A stretch of 64,000 nt of DNA, from positions 14,126,453-14,190,452 of the forward strand of contig OZ024787.1 in NCBI GenBank assembly GCA_964017065.1, given 5' to 3'. Position 1 is the stretch's first letter; each line of letters starts with the position of its first letter. A model generated the notes under the pieces. It ran no database searches. It was not told where the DNA came from and saw only the letters and a list, made by a program, of their open reading frames with translations. Made by a program: the position numbers and the translations under genes. Source of the stretch: Haliclona indistincta (taxonomy: Eukaryota > Porifera > Demospongiae > Haplosclerida > Chalinidae). Positions 46,040 through 58,838 of the stretch are shown here, piece after piece.

Positions 46040-47499
46040 TCAACTAGAAGCACTCAACATTGCCTGACATGTGGTGCTATAGCGCCACATGTCAGGCACA
46101 ATGTTGAGTGCTTGTCTGAATCAACTGTCCGAATCAACTGCATGGCTGTTGTCACATTGCTATAAAGCCTTTTGTTAACGTTATGCCTGATGCATAATTA
46201 TGTGCTATTTGACTTTCATCTGCAATATGAATTTTACTGGTGGATCAGGGCTTCTAGCTCCACTTCCTGGCAGCAAATATCCCTATGCTTTGGGCAAGTT
46301 TTAACTTTAATTTCCTTGATAATATTAATTTACATCAGCCAACTGTATAAATTGGAAGAAGTAGGTAAACAGTATTTTTCATACTGACAACCAATTCTAC
46401 AGAAACTAAAAGCTAATCTGAAACTAAAGGACGGTTTACAATGTGACGCAGTATAGCTTGACTTAAGTGCTGCCAATTCAAATTATATTGCTACATGGGA
46501 ATAGAACATTTCGACATAGGGTCAGACGTTCCGGGTGTGAAAAACGTCTTATCACTAACCCTGTTGGGTTTTTGTGGCTCAATAGACTGCACCTTCAAAT
46601 CATGCGTTTAATTGACGTCACCAGTCTAACAAGCTTGTTACCAGGCTTTTTAGCAAGCAAAGACTCCTTCAAGAGCTACACCATCCTTGTTGGCTATTTT
46701 ACTGATGATCAGGATTGCTGGACCAGTCACAAGGCAGCAAAAGAACAATCATGTAGCATGCTGTCCCAGTAGCATTGAAAATAACAAGTAGCAAGCATTG
46801 GTCGTCTCTAACAAATACCTGTTATGCTAGCTACAAAGCTTTGTTGTCAGCTTCATGCACATTTGTGCCGTGAAAACCCACACGATTGATTGCTTGTGCG
46901 GGCATACCAAAATTTTGGAGTCGCTCAGGCATTAGTGACTAGACGTTCTCACCTCCGGAACATCTGTGAGACTATATATATACATGATTGTCGATTACTA
47001 TACGTGCTAGTTTTAAATCTCTGAACGGTGACCAATACAGTACAATCTATGCTACTTCCTTTATGGGCGGGACTTCAATCACAAAGCACTATACATTGTT
47101 GTGAATCAGGAAAATTTCGCTGTCACGGATAGGATAGGCATCTTATTATCAAGCCTAACATATGCTAGCAAGGTGCACGCCCACATCTAACCTTATACTT
47201 TGCTGGCTTCAGGTTACATAACTCCAGCTGCAAATCACCAATGGTTAGCGATTTGTGATATCTAGATCGAGCAGTTGACACTACAATTAATGTGCATGAC
47301 ATGTCAAGGGTCATTTCCAATAGTAAGTATTGTTCAAAGTTGGTGAGTGCATTCACAATAAGAATTTACCGAGTTGTTGCTTTAGTCGGGGTACATGACA
47401 CAAGCCCAGCAGAACCAAAAGTTGATTCATCAGGCACTTCATTATAATTGAATGCCACACCCATATGAATAGTGTTATTAACCACATTACGTCATTATT

Positions 47500-48040
47500 A
47501 GAATCATTAAAACCAAACACTGAAAGCCTATGTTTACTATTGCCTACAAATTCGTTAGCTACTTCTCTCATATCCAACCCATCCAGGAGCTCCTGGTCAG
47601 AGTCATCGTGTGATTGAGCCTAGACTGAGCCATTGCACTACGTACGTAGCTCTTTATCCTTCGCATCACTGAAAATGAATGCTCATTGGCAGCATTAGTA
47701 GCAATCAAGTAACTCCCACACCCCTCACCTCCTTTGGAAGACTAGCAATAGCCTGTGTTGCTTCTTTGTGGCAATCACTCGTTTGATGCTTTCTACAAGC
47801 TATCGTTGCCTTTTTCCAGTACACAAAACCTCTGCTAACAAAAGCTTGATCTCTCCTGGTACTAGGCAAGAATTTCTTCTCGTGGTCAGCTGTCATACAC
47901 AGATAACAGAACGCTGCATCTTTGCTACTGTCGTAATGGAGCCAAGACTATTCCCTGACCTGAAAGATCTCTTCTTTGGGCCAAAGTCTCTTTTAGGAAA
48001 GGTGTAGCCTTTCCCAGGTTGAAACTTGTCTGGTGGCTGA
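47500..48040 (-). pseudogene. internally deleted TTF/hAT-type transposase fossil
   Basis: On the minus strand, after GYTFPKRDFG, a TTF-type zinc-finger block reads SWLHYDSSKDAAFCYLCMTA then FVSRGFVYWKKA and CRKHQTSDCHKEA (ZMYM/ZNF862-like). Immediately after, an hATC dimerisation block reads IATNAANEHSFSVMRRIKSY and QSRLNHTMTL, then with one frameshift LDMREVANEFVG. The whole catalytic core between them is missing. Confidence 0.7.
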
Positions 48041-48588
48041 GGTCTATACTGCTAGTTGCTATAGTATAGTAGTATTAGTAGACAGCTGGACGCTAGCTTT
48101 ACATACAGCGCATGCGTGTGGTTGAATGTGGTTGTATTTCCAGTAAGTCTGATAGCTTTGGTAATAGTGATGGTTCTGATAGGTGTGTGTTCTGAGTGAT
48201 AGACCAGCTAGCTAGCTCACCTCTCACTGAACAAGATTCTGATGCTATAAACATCATACTGCTGAAGATATGAACATAACTACATGCATATTACCTGTCC
48301 ATGTAAATTTTATGCATAATGACAAATCAATGATAAATCTTTTGAAAGTACTACGAGCACCTGAATCAACAGAACCAAGTTTGCTCAGTCTACATTGTGC
48401 TGTTGGTATATGTTACAAGTAAAGTAAAAAAAGTTTTAGTAAAAAAACTCAAAAGTGTAGGGATGACGCTTGCAAAAGTAAAGGAACAAGATGGGATGAT
48501 GCTTGCAAAAGTAAAGGAACAAGATGGGATGATGCTTCCGAAAGTAAAGAAACAAGATGGGATGATGCTTGTAATTATTGTGCTGTTA

Positions 48589-48691
48589 TAACACCCTGCT
48601 CATGCTATATCCAATTTATTGACCTCGCCCTCGTGACCTACAGCCCTCGGGCTCGGTCAATAAATCGGATATTGCACGAGCGGGGTGTTAA
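48589..48691. repeat. 103-bp hairpin in unit B upstream region
   Basis: taacaccctgctcatgc is matched inverted by gcacgagcggggtgtta, and the arms continue inward through tttattgacc / ggtcaataaa to a cctcgg-rich centre. The segment is absent from the upstream block of unit A. Confidence 0.75.
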
Positions 48692-49631
48692 TACGAATTT
48701 ATTTCACAACTGAAGCCATACTATACGCATGCGCAGTTGTACCGTGCTCTTGGATCTAGCTTATTACCTAGCTAGCTAGCTACTGTAGTACTGTATCCAC
48801 GTCAATCCTGCAATTATACCACGGAAAAAGAAAACCATCCACCAGAGAAAAAAGCCACGTCAGTAGAGACAGCGACTGTAAGGAAAGCGAAGCAAAGTGT
48901 AGAAAACAGGCTTATCGACGTTTTGTGTGTGTCTAGTGCTTCAATAGTGCTATCATAGTGTGAGTGATGCTACGTGTTGCCGCAGCGACTCGTTACACTA
49001 CGGTGTTCTATAGGTTTGCTAAGCTAGGAGAACGTTTCTTTAGCTTGTAGGATCTTAGTTGAATACGCTTTCGTGCACCAAACTTTTTTGCCAGCAGTCC
49101 CGTGACATTTGCACCGAGAGACCATATCAAACTCTGAACTGGCTAGTTCATCTTTGTTGCACATGCATCACTTACTGTTTGCTTTTGCACAAACTTCGTT
49201 TACAAGTGGGAGTAGTGCTAGCTATTGAGTGCCTACAAGTGTTGTAAACCACAGGGAACTCATCAAAGGGATTTATAAATCCCTTTGATATATAAAGTAT
49301 GTTATAAATCAAAGGGATTTATAACACACAGTGACACTTCCCTGTCAGTGTCTTTGAAGTATGGCTTCAGAGGGATATAATTATTATTATTATATGGCTC
49401 TGTCTGCTTTCAGTTTCTTAGTCTACCATCTAGCTATGCATGGCACCACTGGTCACTGGATGCGATAGTGGAGACTAGCCAATCACCTGATGTCATTGTT
49501 TGTTAATTCCCAACACATCAATTGTGTGTCACAATAAACTGTTTAGAAATTAATTCTGCAAACAAACTACCAATATAAATCACATGACAAAGATTTGACT
49601 GATTGTACTATAATGCTTCTTTTCTGATAGT

Positions 49632-51170
49632 ATGGCTGGCCCTTTGTCACTCAGCATGAGGCTGTTATGGAGATCAGGTCGTAAGATAATCTTTCTACTA
49701 GTGTGGGAGATGCTGTTCAAACTATCATTTGGGTTAATAGTTGAGAGCAAAGTTGTGATTCTAGACGACATCTTCACATCCATCACAAAATGCTTGTCAC
49801 TGCTTCTTGCTCCTCTGGTTGGACTGCTAGCTGATGTGAAGTATGGAAGATATGAGGTTATTAAAGCAGGATCACTGGTCTCATTCCTTGCTTGCTTGTT
49901 CTACTATTTTGCTTTATTATCAAGTGATGATGCTTCAGTGTTGAAAACTGTGCTTATCTGTGCAGCAACGATACTTGTGTGTATCGGTGAGACATGTTAT
50001 TCAGCTGCCATGCTGCCATTTTTAACGGATCAACTAATTGGTGCCACTTCAGATGAGCTTAGTGCAATTGTACGCTGGTACTATTGGGCCAAGCATGTTG
50101 GGTTTGGTCTGTGTGATATTATATTGTACTTGTTTATTAATGCACTTCAAATCAAGTTTGAGGCAGTTCTGTTCTTTGCTGTTCCTCTTGCTGTGATCAT
50201 CATCAGTGACTGCTTGTGTCAGCAGTGGTTGGACAGGACTCATAAGGTCACTAACCCCATCAAGCTCATCATACAGGTACTCAACTACACTAGGAAGCAC
50301 AGATACCCTGAGAGACGCAGTGCCTTCACCTATATTGATGAGGAACAGCCCACACGAATGGACTATGGCAAGGAGAAATTCGGAGGACCCTTCACTGAGG
50401 AGGAGGTAGAGGATGTCAAGACCGTCCTACGATTGATTCCAATGATATTTTGCTTTGGTCTTTTCGTGATTACTTTAGCTTATTCTCCAGTGACCATCTT
50501 GAAAGGCGAAGGGAAGCGTGGTATTGTTTTAAACAATGGGCTGAAAAACTGGTTATCTCCAGTTCTTCTAATCCCGTTCTACCAGTTGTTAGTGCGTCCA
50601 TGTGTTCGCTATCGTCCCAGTATGTTGCGATGCATCGGTGCGGCCATGTTGATGTGTGCTGTTGGCTACATACTCTTAGAAGCATCAGCACTAGTGGGTG
50701 TGGTCTACTCTCATGATATACACAGCTACTTGTCATGTACTACCAACACCACTCATCATCATGTCCATATAGTCCACTGGTACTGGAAGATTGGTCCTTT
50801 ACTGCTCTATACCATCAGTAAGATGATACTTAGTGTAGTAACACTTGAGTTTTATATAGCTCAGTCGCCTGACAAGATGAAGGGGTTCGTTCTTGGACTG
50901 GCTTTATGTCTTAATGGCATTGTCTACTTAATTCTCGTGGAGGCTATTAAACTGCAGATCACATTGTGTTATGACTTGCAGTCGTTATTTGTCCTTGTTA
51001 TACTGTTTGTGGTCTTCCTGGTCCTTTCCAAGTGCTACACACTACGTGAGAGGAACAGAGAGATCAACATACAGGCCATAGTGGAGGAACACTATGAGAG
51101 GTACATGGACCAGGAGGAGGAGCACATGAGAGAGCATCCACGCAATGAATTTAGTGATTCTTACTACTAG
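49632..51170 (+). CDS. POT/PTR-like (SLC15-like) transporter, copy B
   Basis: Single exon of 512 residues, same topology as copy A. It shares with copy A the DDASVLKTVLICAA and QIKFEAVLFFA segments, with three extra residues (NAL) before the latter. Its last third is nearer copy C (SALVGVVYSH, SCTTNTTHHH, LALCLNGIVYLILVEA). It has a single initiator Met and ends SDSYY because of a duplicated Tyr codon. Multispan plasma or endomembrane transporter by inference; substrate unknown. Confidence 0.8.
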   Translation: MAGPLSLSMRLLWRSGRKIIFLLVWEMLFKLSFGLIVESKVVILDDIFTSITKCLSLLLAPLVGLLADVKYGRYEVIKAGSLVSFLACLFYYFALLSSDDASVLKTVLICAATILVCIGETCYSAAMLPFLTDQLIGATSDELSAIVRWYYWAKHVGFGLCDIILYLFINALQIKFEAVLFFAVPLAVIIISDCLCQQWLDRTHKVTNPIKLIIQVLNYTRKHRYPERRSAFTYIDEEQPTRMDYGKEKFGGPFTEEEVEDVKTVLRLIPMIFCFGLFVITLAYSPVTILKGEGKRGIVLNNGLKNWLSPVLLIPFYQLLVRPCVRYRPSMLRCIGAAMLMCAVGYILLEASALVGVVYSHDIHSYLSCTTNTTHHHVHIVHWYWKIGPLLLYTISKMILSVVTLEFYIAQSPDKMKGFVLGLALCLNGIVYLILVEAIKLQITLCYDLQSLFVLVILFVVFLVLSKCYTLRERNREINIQAIVEEHYERYMDQEEEHMREHPRNEFSDSYY

Positions 51171-52918
51171 TACTTAATGCGTATATACAGTGGGCGTGTA
51201 CTATTGTTAATGAGTGTAACAAGTACTGTTGTATGTCTATTTAGCATCAAAACCTTCATTACTTGTTAATGTCCACCAACACTGTTTATCGTTAGTTAAA
51301 CTGAGTTAAGAGAGGAGGACCCCATTCAAGACTAGTGGGTGTGGCCTGCTTCATTGCAACACAGCTAAGATCATAGCCGGCCACGCATATGTGCGCATCA
51401 AACACGTGCAGTTAGCTAACGTTTGACGTTCATCAAGCTCGATTCTCCCACCCTCTACACAGTTTCCAATCTTTCAAAAACTTAGAGCCTTCAAATCAAG
51501 CTCATGCTAACGCCTAACTAATTATGTGGTCAGCAACTGGCTTCTAGTTAGTTATATCATGCCTTACATTAAAGGCATTGACAGGCGCCATTGCAGTATA
51601 TCCGCTGCACCTCTCTCAGCAGAAACGTCTCTTTGATGGTTGATATCAGTAAGGGCCGTGTAGTTTATGTTCAAAGTGTGGATTATTGTCCTTGTCTGTA
51701 GGTTAGTCAACTAGAAACACTCAACATTGTGCCTGACATGTGGCGCTATCTGTCTGAATCAACTGCATGACTGTTGTCACATTGCTTTAAAGCCTTTTGT
51801 TATCGTTATGCGTGATGCATAATTATGTGTTATTTGACTTTATCTGCAATATGAACTTTACTGGTGGATCAGGGCTTCTATAGCTCCACTTCCTGGCAGC
51901 AAATATCCCTATGCTTTGGGCAAGTTTTAAATTTAATTTCCTTGATAATATTAATTTACATTAGTCAACTGTATAAATTGTTATAATACTCTAAGAAGTA
52001 GGTAAACAGTATTATTCATACTGACTACCAGTTCTACAGAAACTAAAAGCTAATCTGAAACTAAAGGATGGTTTACAGTAGCTTGCGCTGCCAATTCAAA
52101 TTATATTGCTACATGGGAATAGAACATTTCGACATTGGGTCAGACGTTCCGGGTGTGAGAAACATCACTAACCCTGTTGGGGGGTTTTGTGGCTGCACCT
52201 TGAAATCATGCGTTTAATTGACGTCACCAGTCTAACAAGCTTGTTACCAGGCTTTTTAGCAAGCAAAGACTCCTTTAAGAGCTACACCAACCTTGTTCGC
52301 TATTTTACTAATGATCAGGATCGCTGGACCAGTCATAAGGCAACAAAAGAACAATCATAGTCAATCATGTAGCATGCTGTCCCAGTAACATTGAAAATAA
52401 CAAGTAGCAAGCATTGGTCGTCTCTAACAAATACCTGTTATGCTAGCTACAAAGCTTTGTTGTCAGCTTCATGCACATTTGTGCCGTGAAAACCCACATG
52501 ATTGATTGCTTGTGCGAGCACACCAAAATTTTGGAGTCGCTCAGGCATTAGTGACTAGACGTTCTCACCTCCGGAACTTCTGTGAGACTATATATATACA
52601 TGATTGTCGATTACTATACGTGCTAGTTTTAAATTTCTGAACAGTGACCAATACAGTACAATCTATGCTACTTCCTTTATGGGCGGGAATTCAATCACAA
52701 AGCACTATACATTGTTGTGAATCAGGAAAATTTCGCTGTCACGGATAGGATAGGCATCTTATTATCAAGCCTAACATATGCTAGCAAGGTGCTCGCCCAC
52801 ATCTAACCTTCTGGTTTATACTTTGCTGGCTTCAGGTTACATAACTCCAGCTGCAAACCACCAATGGTTAGTGATTTGTGATATCTAGATCGAACAGTTG
52901 ACACTACAATTAATGTGC

Positions 52919-52966
52919 TTCCCCAAAACCCTCACAAAAATTAATTAATGAGGGTTTTGGGGAATT
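52919..52966. repeat. short hairpin in unit B
   Basis: ccccaaaaccctca is matched inverted by tgagggttttgggg around an AT loop. Unit C has only the right half (caagggttttggga), so the left arm arose as an inverted copy in unit B. Confidence 0.8.
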
Positions 52967-53072
52967 GTTTCATTTCCAATAGTAAGTGTTGTTCAAAGTT
53001 GGTGAGTGCATTCAGAATAAGAATTTACTGAGTTGTTGCTTTAGTCGGGGTACGTGACACTATTGAGCCAGT

Positions 53073-53680
53073 CTAGCCTCGTACCCAGGCTCTCTGGCGG
53101 AGATTTAATTATGCGTTGGTGGCGATTGAGAGCCTGGTATCTAGCGTTTTGAATTAATGAGCAGAAGCACGTGCAATGACGTATTAACGCCCACCGAGAT
53201 ATCGGTATGACGTCTTTGTTTACAACATGGCTGCGCCTTCACTGCATTGATCGAGCGCCTGCGTCTCCCACAAGCCTGACTTTGCCTACCATAAGAGCGC
53301 ATCAAGTACTGGGACAAGGCTTGCACAAAGAATATGACCCGTGTAGCTCCACGAGGTGAGTTCCAGATTATCAAGTCAAGACCAAGGTATAGCATCGTAC
53401 GTCCACGTGTTATGCCTATAGTAGACTTGTACTAGCGTGCGGGCAACTCTCTCCAGTTGTCTAGCCAACAGCATAGCCTTAGTGCACGATCAGAATCAGT
53501 CATCCCGTAAACGTGACGCAAAGTAACACAATAGTGAACTAAAATATACGGATTCATGGAATTCCATGAATTGTCTGCGCATGTGCGAATCAGTGGATAC
53601 CAGGCTCTCAATCGCCACCCCCGCATTTCAACACCCACGCATAATTAAATCTCCGCCAGAGAGCCTGGGTACGAGGCTAG
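53073..53680. mobile_element. 608-bp TIR element in unit B
   Basis: Long inverted ends: ctagcctcgtacccaggctc at the left, its reverse complement at the right, with similarity running about 80 bp. Flanked by a 7-bp duplication AGCCAGT (53066-53072 and 53681-53687). Unit C has the empty site gagccagtcctg at about 57660. No transposase ORF, so non-autonomous. Confidence 0.85.
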
Positions 53681-54218
53681 AGCCAGTCCTGAAGTAGTGT
53701 TTCTTTCTTGCATCTTCTATAGCTGCTTCTCTCATGCTGTTCCAGTTATTAGTAGCTGTTTTGGCAGATTCTTTGCTGTATTTCCAGTAGCTTTGGTAAT
53801 AGTGATGATTCTGATAGGTCTGTGTGCTAAGTGATAGACCAGCTAGCTAGCTCACCTCCGCTCACTGAACAAGATTCTGATGCTATAAACAATTTAAACA
53901 TCATACTGCTGAAGATATGGACATTACTATGAGAACTTGAATCAACAGAACAAAATTTGCTCAGTCTATAATTATTGTGCTGTTATTATTATTATATACA
54001 GAACTCTGCTTTCAGTTTCTTAGTTAGCTATGTACGGAGTCTTCTGGCACCGCTGCATGGTCACTGCAGTCATCTGATGTCATTGTTTGTTAATTCCCAA
54101 CAGATCAATGGCGTGTCATAGTAGACTGTTTAGGAAACTAATTCTGCAAACAAATACAAATGTAAACACATGACGAAGATCAATTTGGATGTTTTTAAAA
54201 TAATTCTTTTCTGATAGT

Positions 54219-55754
54219 ATGATGGCTGGCCCTTTGTCACTTGGCGTGAGGCTGTTATGGAGATCAGGTCGTAAGATAATCTTTCTACTAGTGTGGGAGA
54301 TGCTGTTCAAACTATCATTTGGGTTAATAGTTGAAAGCAAAGTTGTGATTCTAGACGACATCTTCATATCTGTCACAATGTGCTTGTCACTGATTCTTGC
54401 TCCTCTGGTTGGGCTGCTAGCTGATGTGAAGTATGGAAGATATGAGGTTATTAAAGCTGGATCACTGGTCTCATTCCTTGCTTGCTTGTTCTACTATTTT
54501 GCTTTATTATCAGGTGATGTTTTACGATTGAGAACAATACTTTTTTGTGCAGCAACGATACTTGTGTGTATCGGTGACACGTGTTATTCAGCTGCCATGC
54601 TGCCATTTCTAACAGATCAACTAATTGGTGCCACTTCAGATGAGCTTAGTGCCATTGTACGCTGGCATTACTGGGCCAAGCATGTAGGCTTTGGGCTGTG
54701 TGATATTATATTGTACTTCATTGTTGATGGACTTGGCATCTGCTTTGGAGCAGTTCTTTTCTTTGCTGTTCCTCTTGCTGCGATCATCATCAGTGACTGC
54801 TTGTGTCAGCAGTGGTTAGACAGGACTCATAAGGTCACTAACCCCATCAAGCTCATCATACAGGTACTCAACTACACTAGGAAGCACAGATACCCTGAGA
54901 GACGCAGTGCCTTCACCTATATTGATGAGGAACAGCCCACACGAATGGACTATGGCAAGGAGAAATTCGGAGGGCCCTTCACTGAGGAGGAGGTAGAGGA
55001 TGTCAAGACTGTCCTACGATTGATTCCAATGATATTTTGCTTTAGTCTTTTCGTGATTACTTTAGCTTATTCCCCAGTGGCCATCTTGAAAGGCAAAGGG
55101 AAGCTTGGTATTGTTCTAAACAATGGATTGAAAAACTGGCTATCTCCAGTTCTTCTAATCCCCTTTTACCAGTTGTTAGTGCGTCCATGTGTTCGCTATC
55201 GTCCCAGTATGTTGCGATGCATCGGTGCGGCCATGTTGATGTGTGCTGTTGGCTACATACTCTTAGAAGCATCAGCACTAGTGGGTGTGGTCTACTCTCA
55301 TGATATACACAGCTACTTGTCATGTACTACCAACACCACTCATCATCATGTCCATATAGTCCACTGGTACTGGAAGATTGGTCCTTTACTGCTCTATACC
55401 ATCAGTAAGATGATACTTATTGTGTTAATGCTTGAGTTCTTGATAGCTCAGTCGCCTGACAAGATGAAGGGGTTTGTTCTTGGACTGGCTTTATGTCTTA
55501 ATGGCATTGTCTACTTAATTCTCGTGGAGGCTGTAAAACTGCACATCACATTGTGTTATGACTTGCAGTCGTTATTTGTCCTTGTTATACTGTTTGTGAT
55601 CTTCCTGGTCCTTTCCAAGTGCTACACACTACGTGAGAGGAACAGAGAGATCAACATACAGGCCATAGTGGAGGAACACTATGAGAGGTACATGGACCAG
55701 GAGGAGGAGTACATGAGAGAGCATCCACGCAATGAATTTAGTGATTCTTACTAG
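54219..55754 (+). CDS. POT/PTR-like (SLC15-like) transporter, copy C
   Basis: Single exon of 511 residues, same topology as copy A. It differs from copies A and B in the TM3-TM6 stretch (DVLRLRTILFCAATI, FIVDGLGICFGAV) and matches copy D there. In the extracellular-loop region it matches copy B (SALVGVVYSH, SCTTNTTHHH). It starts with two Met codons, as copy A does. The conserved large cytosolic loop is unchanged. Substrate not inferable. Confidence 0.8.
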   Translation: MMAGPLSLGVRLLWRSGRKIIFLLVWEMLFKLSFGLIVESKVVILDDIFISVTMCLSLILAPLVGLLADVKYGRYEVIKAGSLVSFLACLFYYFALLSGDVLRLRTILFCAATILVCIGDTCYSAAMLPFLTDQLIGATSDELSAIVRWHYWAKHVGFGLCDIILYFIVDGLGICFGAVLFFAVPLAAIIISDCLCQQWLDRTHKVTNPIKLIIQVLNYTRKHRYPERRSAFTYIDEEQPTRMDYGKEKFGGPFTEEEVEDVKTVLRLIPMIFCFSLFVITLAYSPVAILKGKGKLGIVLNNGLKNWLSPVLLIPFYQLLVRPCVRYRPSMLRCIGAAMLMCAVGYILLEASALVGVVYSHDIHSYLSCTTNTTHHHVHIVHWYWKIGPLLLYTISKMILIVLMLEFLIAQSPDKMKGFVLGLALCLNGIVYLILVEAVKLHITLCYDLQSLFVLVILFVIFLVLSKCYTLRERNREINIQAIVEEHYERYMDQEEEYMREHPRNEFSDSY

Positions 55755-57734
55755 TACTTAATGCGTATATACAGTGGGCGTGTGCTATCGTTAATGAGTG
55801 TAACAAGTACTGTTGTATGTCTATTTAGCATCTAAACCTTCATTACTTGTTGCTGTCCACCAGCACTGTTTATTGTTAGTTAAACTGAGTTAAGAGAGGA
55901 GGACCCCATTCAAGACTAGTGGGTGTGGCCCGCTTCATTGCAACACAGCTAAGATCATAGCCGGCCACGCATATGTGCGCATCAAACACGTGCAGTTAGC
56001 TAACGTTTGACGTTCATCAAGCTCGATTCTCCCACCCTATACACAGTTTCCAGTCTTTCAAAAACTGAGAGCCTTCAAATCAAGCTCATGCTAACGCCTA
56101 ACTAATTATGTGGTCAGCAACTGGCTTCTAGTTGGTTATATCATGCCTTACATTAAAGGCATTGACAGGTGCCATCGCAGTATATCCGCTGCACCTCTCT
56201 CAGCAGAAACGTCTCTTCGATGGTTGATATCAGTAAGGGCCGTGTAGTTTATGTGTGGATGTGTGTGGATTGTTGTCCTTGTCTGTAGGTTAGTCAACTA
56301 GAAACACTCAACATTGTGCCTGACATGTGGCGCTATCTGTCTGAATCAACTACATGACTGTTGTCACATTGCTTTAAAGCCTTTTGTTAAAGTTATGCCT
56401 GATGCATATTTATGTGCTATTTGACTTTTATCTGCAATATGAACTTTACTGGTGGATCAGAGCTTCTAGCTCCACTTCCTGGCAGATATCCCTGTGCTTT
56501 GGGCAAGTTTTAACTTTAATTTCCTTGGTAATATTAATTTGCATTAGGCAACTGTATAAATACTCTAAGAAGTAAGTAAACAGTGTTTTTCATACTGACA
56601 ACCAGATCTACAGAAACTAAAGCAACTGCTATTCTGAAACTAAAGGATGGTTTACAATGTGACGCAGTAGCTTGCGCTGCCAATTCAAATTATATATTGC
56701 TACACGAGAACATTTCGACATAAGGTCAGACGTTCCGGGTGTGAGAAACGTCTCATCACTATGACCCTGTTGGTTTTTGTGGCTCAATAGACTGCACCTT
56801 CAAATCATGCGTTTAATTGACGTCACCAGTCTAACAAGCTTGTTTCCAGGCTTTTTAGCAAGCAAAGACTCTTTCAAGAGCAATACCAACCTCGTTGGCT
56901 ATTTTACTGATGATCAGGATCGCTGGACCAGTCACGAGGCAGCAAAAGAACAATCATAGTGAATCATGCAGCATGCTGTCCTAGTAGCATTGAAGTAGCA
57001 AGCATTGGTCATCTCTGTAATAATATCTACTACAAATACCTGTTATGCTAGCTACAAAGCTTTGTTATCAGCTTCATGCATTTTGTGCCTTGTAGTCAAG
57101 TGAAAACCCACATGATTGATTGCTTGTGCGGGCACACCAAAATGTTGGAGTCGTTCAGGCATTAGTAACTAGATGTTCTCACCTCCGGAACATCTGTGAC
57201 ACTAGACATGGTTGTCTATTACTACGTGCTAGTTTTAAATCTCTGAACGGTGACCAACACAGTACAATCTATGCTACTTCCTTTATGGGTGGGACTTCAA
57301 TCACAAAGCACTGTTCGGTTCTATACATTGTTGTTAAATCAGGAAAATTTCGCTGTCATGGATAGGCACGGAGCCTTTCAGGTAACATATGCTAGCAAGG
57401 TGCACGCCCACATCTAACATTCAGGTTTACACTTTGCTGGCTTCATGTTACATAACTCCTGCTGCAAACCACCTTTAGCTAGTGATTTTTGATATCTAGA
57501 TAGAGCAGTTGACACTACCATTAATGTGCATGACATGTCAAGGGTTTTGGGAAATTGTTTCATTTCCAGTAGTAAGTGTTGTTCAAAGTTTGTGAGTGTA
57601 TTCAGAATAAGAGTAATTATTTACTGAGTTGTTGCTTTAGTCGGGGTACCTGACACTAGTGAGCCAGTCCTGAAGTAGTGTTATTTCTTTCTTGCATCTT
57701 CTAGCTGCTTCTCTCATGCTGTTTCAGTTATTAT

Positions 57735-58120
57735 GCCGAGGTGTGGGCGGAGCCACGAGGCATACAGTAGTCTGTTCGTTTGTGTGTGTGTGTGTCCGCA
57801 ATGTGTATCTCAGCAACCGCTTGCTACTAAGCGCTGAAACTAAAATCAAATTTGACAGATTTGCTATTAAAGCCTTTGTTTTGAAGTTATGGCGTGATTT
57901 GCTAACCTAAACAGCCGTCTTGAGCGCTCGGGCCTACTTCATAGACAAAACTGTCTACAGATGGCTACAGTGCAACTTGAAGGCTTGATCTGTGATAGTA
58001 CAGCTCACGCGACTCCATTGGCAGCAGTGAAACTAGCGAGCGAAAGCTTGTTTGAGTTCACTTAGCTGCTCGACAGGTGAGCCGGAGCGAGCAGAGCAGT
58101 TACAGTCACGCCCAGCTACA
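57735..58120. mobile_element. possible non-autonomous repeat in unit C
   Basis: Starts near ccgaggtgtgggcggagcc and has a (GT)n run, like sequences near 400-510 and 43790. It breaks the unit alignment between the 3' block of gene C and the next upstream block. Ends not resolved. Confidence 0.4.
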
Positions 58121-58149
58121 TTATTCTGTTTGGCTTCAATACAACTTTT

Positions 58150-58228
58150 GTACAACAGCTTGTACAGTTGCTGGATAGCTGCCACTAGCCTGCGCTTCCA
58201 TAGAACTGTTGCTATGATCTGCTGCTTG

Positions 58229-58291
<63 letters not shown>

Positions 58292-58585
58292 TAGCTGCTA
58301 CTAGCCTGTGCTTCCATAGCACTGTTGCTATGATCTGCTGCTGCTGGATAGCTACCACTAGCCTGCGCTTCGACAGCACTGTTGCTATGATCTGCTGCTG
58401 GATAAGCTGTCACTAGCATGCACTTCCATAGCACTGTTGCTATGATCTGCTGCTACTGGATAGCTGCCACTAGCCTGCGCTTCCATAGCACTGTCACTAT
58501 GATCTGCTGCTTGCCTGCTGCTGGATAGCTGCCACTAGCCTGTGCTTCCATAGCACTGTTGCTATGATCTGCTGCTTGCCTGCAT
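58150..58585 (+). repeat. degenerate ~54-bp minisatellite with (GCT)n core
   Basis: Imperfect tandem units of tagctgccactagcctg and cttccatagcactgttgct with a pure (GCT)n run at 58231-58289. Confidence 0.9.
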
Positions 58586-58838
58586 GTTCCATGGATCTGC
58601 TGGTCACTTCTACTCTAGCTTGCATTGCATGCTTCTATGACACTGTTTTGATGCTTCCATGGATCTACTGCATTCATGCATAGGTGCTGTCATAATGCAT
58701 CTGCTAATTGCATGCTAGCATACATGCTACTGCACCGAGGCATCTGCACCTTTGGTGCTTTATTTGTAGCTGTTTTGGCAGATTCTTTGCTGTATTTCCA
58801 GTAAGTCTGATAGCTTTGGTAATAGTGATGATTCTGAT

